From assembly GCA_039881145.1 (NCBI GenBank), contig JAYKKI010000126.1, positions 1,537,501 to 1,601,500 on the forward strand: 64,000 bases of DNA. The letters run 5' to 3'. The stretch is from Druceiella hillmani. Its lineage: Eukaryota > Arthropoda > Insecta > Lepidoptera > Hepialidae. Positions 59,986 through 64,000 of this stretch are shown here, in pieces. Each line of letters starts with the position of its first letter. The stretch's first letter is position 1. Under the pieces are notes generated by a model. It worked only from the letters and a program-made list of their open reading frames with translations, ran no database searches and was not told the origin of the DNA. The translations under genes were made by a program, and so were the position numbers.

Positions 59986-60275
59986 TAATATCACTATTAT
60001 TATTATTTACGTGTTTGTATGACGAGTCGCTTTTATATGTTTTATATGTTTTTGATGAATGACTCATTTTTTATATGTTTTTCCAAAAGAAATATATTCA
60101 ATTTGCATTATCTAACAACATCAGACAAAGTAGAATCACAAATGCTTTTGTACCATAAATAGATTAATGAATTATTACGTTGGTGATCACAGAGATATTA
60201 CGAATTCATTACTAGAAAATTTAATTATACTTTTCAGAGAGAAGACATGAAAACGGAATTCAATTAAAATTGATG

Positions 60276-60412
60276 ACCGACGCAATGTTATTTCAAGTTG
60301 CGTTTATGACTCGACAATTTGTCCCGAGATGGAACCACACGAGCGAAAATTATTACGAATGCGCATATTTCATCACTCTACTGCGGACACCACTGGCAAT
60401 GGTCGGCTTTAA
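60276..60412 (+). repeat. Repeat pair member 2 (partner at 57163)
   Basis: gacgcaatgttatttca, gcgtttatgac, caatttgtcccgagatggaa, gaaaattatt, ctgcggac, ccactggcaatggtcggcttt align with 57163-57310. Confidence 0.55.
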
Positions 60413-63400
60413 CGTGAAAATCAAATATTTAACTTTTTGAATATAAGATTTACAAAAAATATAACGAAAACAGAATTACATTTTTTCTTCTTTTATTTAT
60501 GCTGTTTGAACTTCGAAGCAATAAATTTTATATTAAAGTACAAGCCAGTGTTTGCATAAGTCAAACTTTTACTGCCTACTTTAGCTTTATTTAAAAAATT
60601 CATTCAAAATTATATCTGCAGAATATTTCCAAGAATGATGTCATAAAACCAGTGTGCGTAAAAAAATAAAAATTAGTTTTAATCAGTTGATGATTTTGTT
60701 AAATATAGTACATTTTAAATCCAATAATAATAGGAATTCCGCAGATAGAAACACCCAATATTCTAGTGTTTCTCTACTTTTAAATATTATTTATTTATCC
60801 AACAAATTATATGATTTCTGTGATGAACGCGATAAAAATATTTCGATGTTTCTACTTTAAAAATGATCGTTACCATTCACAATAGAAGTCTAATATTAAT
60901 GAACGAAAATAATTGAAAGATCACAAAGACCTCAGATTCTAAAATCAAACCTCAGCATCGATATGACGTACTTATCATAATTTCATGCTTGATAGGAAAA
61001 TACACTGTAGCTTACGACTTGGCATTCGGTACCGATAAGTCATAAGCTGCTCACCATACCTCACTTGAAGTGGACAATAATTTTCCATAATTGTACTTAA
61101 GTGAGTAGAGATTCATATTATTTTCAAGTCTTCATTTCGAAGCGGTGAATTATTGAATCTCAGAGGTGACTGCGAAGTATTTTCCCGTGGACTAATTTTT
61201 GAAATCTCTTCATTGACAATAAAATGTTTTTCATTCTTTATTATTACTGACTTAAAACTACAGAATATATTAACTATAGAATCTTGACATTTTTTGTTAT
61301 AAATTTTCAAAATAATCTACGGAAATTATTTTACTTTACTTCCTTATTATGACCATGTCATTTTGGAAAATTTTAGTATTATATCGATTTGTAACTTTCT
61401 CAACACTACAATTATCAATAAAATCTTACGAAATCTTACCTAATGTATTTTTTGTTACATAAACATGAACCCATTCACATTTACCTACGTATTTACAAAC
61501 ATGCATACACATATAAATACATAAATATTCGTTTCGTTTTACCATAATCAGATAAACAATATACTATACGTCATACTAATTATTACTACTCAGCTCTAAA
61601 TTATCATTCATAATATCCTTATTAGCAAATCCTATTGAAAATTGCGACGTTTTCCAATTTAATTTCTACTAATTGACCCAAAAGATATTAATTAACGTCT
61701 AAGGATCGGAAACGTAAAATCTACAAATTATTGGAAAAATATTGTATGATATATTCCTATCGTATTGTTTCGTATTTTTTAATTATTTAAAGTGCTGCAT
61801 AATAGCAATTAATTTATTTCTTTTTCAAGTAAGTAGTTTTTTTAGTATTTCTTTTCATTTATTTCTTGTGTACATTTTGCATTTACTTTCACACTTACCT
61901 ACCCACCAATCCCTGAATTGCTTTATTTCTTTGTATATCAGGTATATACATATCCATTGATTTCTATTGTTGCTTTCTTGTTTAGTTCTAATTAATTTTG
62001 AAGCCAAATGGGTTATCACACAAATCAAACGCGTTCAAATTTGTGGATCTACCCCTTACCATTAATGAGTTCCTGTAATCACCTGCTGATTATTGACCTT
62101 TTTAATTGCTTAAATATTGTTTTCTTAAGTTTATAATTGATATCAAGTTTACTACTTGCAAATTCCCAAGGAAAATATTTCACTTTTACTAAGTTTTGAA
62201 GTCGTTCCTTTTAGTCTATATATAGTTTAACGTACTGAAGTACAATAGTACCGTATATATATACTACCTCTGAACCTATATTACTTTTGTGAACTCAATA
62301 AAGTATTCGATCAAGGCTTTATCAAAATCGTCAAACAGCCTTAATTGAGTAAATTTAAAATGAAAGTTTTCACAATGGTGTGATTAGAAATGAAGTGTGC
62401 AGTGGTGCGGAAGGAGTAGAGAAAGTTATGCTTTAGTAATCTTTACTATTGAAAGAAAGTCACTTTTAATTAATTGTTTTGTCTTTGTTTCGAGCATGGT
62501 TCAAAGTTAGGTACTTGTAACCGTATAAAAATTAATATTACTTGCGCACTGCCTAATCTTTGAATCGGTAAGTGTTTACAGATCATTTATCTATAATTTA
62601 ATATAATAAAACTAATAGTTTTAGGGCCTATCGTTTATGCTCGACCCGAAATTGCTATCGACGGACCAAGTGGAAACTTTCAGGCTTTCTATCACTAGCA
62701 ATTTTTTTCAGTTAGATCAACTCCGATCCATGCTTGAACATTCAGTTTATATGTTTAAGATACGTCTAGCTAGGGTAACCGTAATAAATTAATAAAATAT
62801 TACTAGAATTGATGGGCTTCAAATCTCGAACATTGCGTTCATGATTCACTTATTATTAAAGGAAAAGATTTTAATAAATTAAAGAGAACCGATGTGGTAA
62901 TTAATTATTTTTGTTAATTTAATTAAAAATTGTTGGTTGTTGAAAAGAAATTCTAAAAACATAATTTGTTTGCCTTATCACAATCAAAAAATATTTCGTT
63001 TTTATTGTACACAAACAATTGTAATATTTACTGTTTGTGCAAGGTAAGCATACATTCCACGTATATTGCAAAAATATTAAAATTAAGTTTCAGTTTCAGA
63101 ATTTGTCCTGAATTTAAACTCGGAAATCAAAATCAGATAAAACCTATAGCAATCAATTTCAACATTATATTTAATTTCAATAATTTGAAATAAATTCCTT
63201 GGTGTTGGTATATATTTTTCATCAGTTCCCTGACTAAATGATAGTGTTAATTATAGAAAATAGTTTTCTTTAAAAACCCAAAAAAATTTTAAAAATAACC
63301 TCTTATGGGCTTGGTGACTTCAAGAAAAGGACAGTATTCAGACAAAAGAGAGTGGATTGAAATCCCAAATGTACCAATATGCCTGTCAAACAATCTAGAT

Positions 63401-64000
63401 GCCCGAAAATGTTTTAAATGTTTACTGTTATTTATTCTTGAAAACAAAAATTATTTTGCACACAGTTTTGCACACAAGTATACATTTCTTATAAGTCCAG
63501 TTTGTTGCGTAAGTTAATGTTAGTATAAAATAAAAAAGAATTTCGTTATTAACATAATGAATTTTTTTGTGTGCAGTCTAACATAAAATTATTAAATACG
63601 AAATATGTATTTGTAAAAATTTAAACTTTCAAATTAAGGTATGTTGCTAAAACTATGTCGTTCATGTATTAAATAAAAAAACCCTAATTGGAAAATCTTT
63701 TTATAAATTTATTGATAGATGAAATATTACTAAATTAACAGCATTTCATTCAAATATAACATTAAATCGATGTTTCAGTGGCGTTAGAAAATTTTGGTTG
63801 GTATATTTTGATTTCTTTTCATTACAAACATAAAATACACACTACTTAAGAATTAACTATAAAACCTGCCGTTATATTTACTATGTTTTCCCTCATTCGG
63901 CTTATATTATTCAACTGAATACCGTAACAAGGTGAAACACAGTCATTTGAAAGTTATCTTTGTAAGATATAATTGGAATTATATAAGATAATAATGCTTC
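60413..64000. other. Long unassigned AT-rich stretch
   Basis: Several frames of 62-75 codons occur (for example 60654-60860, 62966-63193, 63305-63517), none with recognisable motifs. No repeat or transposon was recognised to the end of the window. Confidence 0.4.

Overview
The window reads as AT-rich (roughly 70% A+T by eye), non-coding arthropod DNA, most probably from an insect. The evidence is the repeat content: Jockey, RTE and CR1/L2-type non-LTR retrotransposons, a Ty1/copia element with a copia-like initiator-Met primer binding site, a tRNA-headed SINE, long (AT)n tracts, and a dispersed 'ggttccgtacc ... gtctgtctgtc' repeat that resembles intergenic repeats I remember from insects. The order is not certain. 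There are no bacterial features, and I could not recognise any host protein-coding gene or exon.

Layout. 0.8-2.5 kb: a dispersed repeat abutting a small, internally deleted copia element (two LTRs, PBS, dead RT/RNase H). 4.57-4.87 kb: a 300-bp G/T-rich alternating tract. 6.66-7.9 kb: a decayed RTE-clade RT. 9.35-11.05 kb: a decayed CR1/L2-type LINE; better preserved relatives lie at 18.6-20.1 kb and, as a 3' end only, at 59.5-60 kb. 20-23 kb: dispersed repeats and a 64-bp satellite array. 23.75-28.31 kb: the one well-preserved gene-bearing unit, a Jockey-clade element on the minus strand with intact ORF1 (zinc-knuckle gag-like) and ORF2 (endonuclease plus RT), a poly(A) tail and a 7-bp candidate target-site duplication. 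29.2-32 kb: three further repeat structures, namely a decayed ~185-bp array, a 153-bp fold-back and four nearly identical 300-bp satellite units. 33.5 kb: a cluster of one 13-mer in both orientations. 34.5 kb: a GC-richer block with three successive hairpins. 39.7-50.4 kb: several decayed copies of the dispersed repeat, a 25-bp perfect inverted repeat and a ~120-bp degenerate satellite. 50.7-50.9 kb: a tRNA-derived SINE. 58.4-59.1 kb: the C-terminal end of a pogo/Tigger-like transposase relic.

How the parts relate. The Jockey element carries everything its class needs for retrotransposition, but its ORF2 frame has no AUG upstream of the first endonuclease motif. The SINE shares its 3' tail with the CR1/L2-type LINE copies, which suggests the SINE used that LINE's reverse transcriptase. 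Everything else is dead or non-coding. The window is best described as a gene desert made of nested transposons and tandem arrays. Element ends and clade names come from reading motifs and were not checked against any database.
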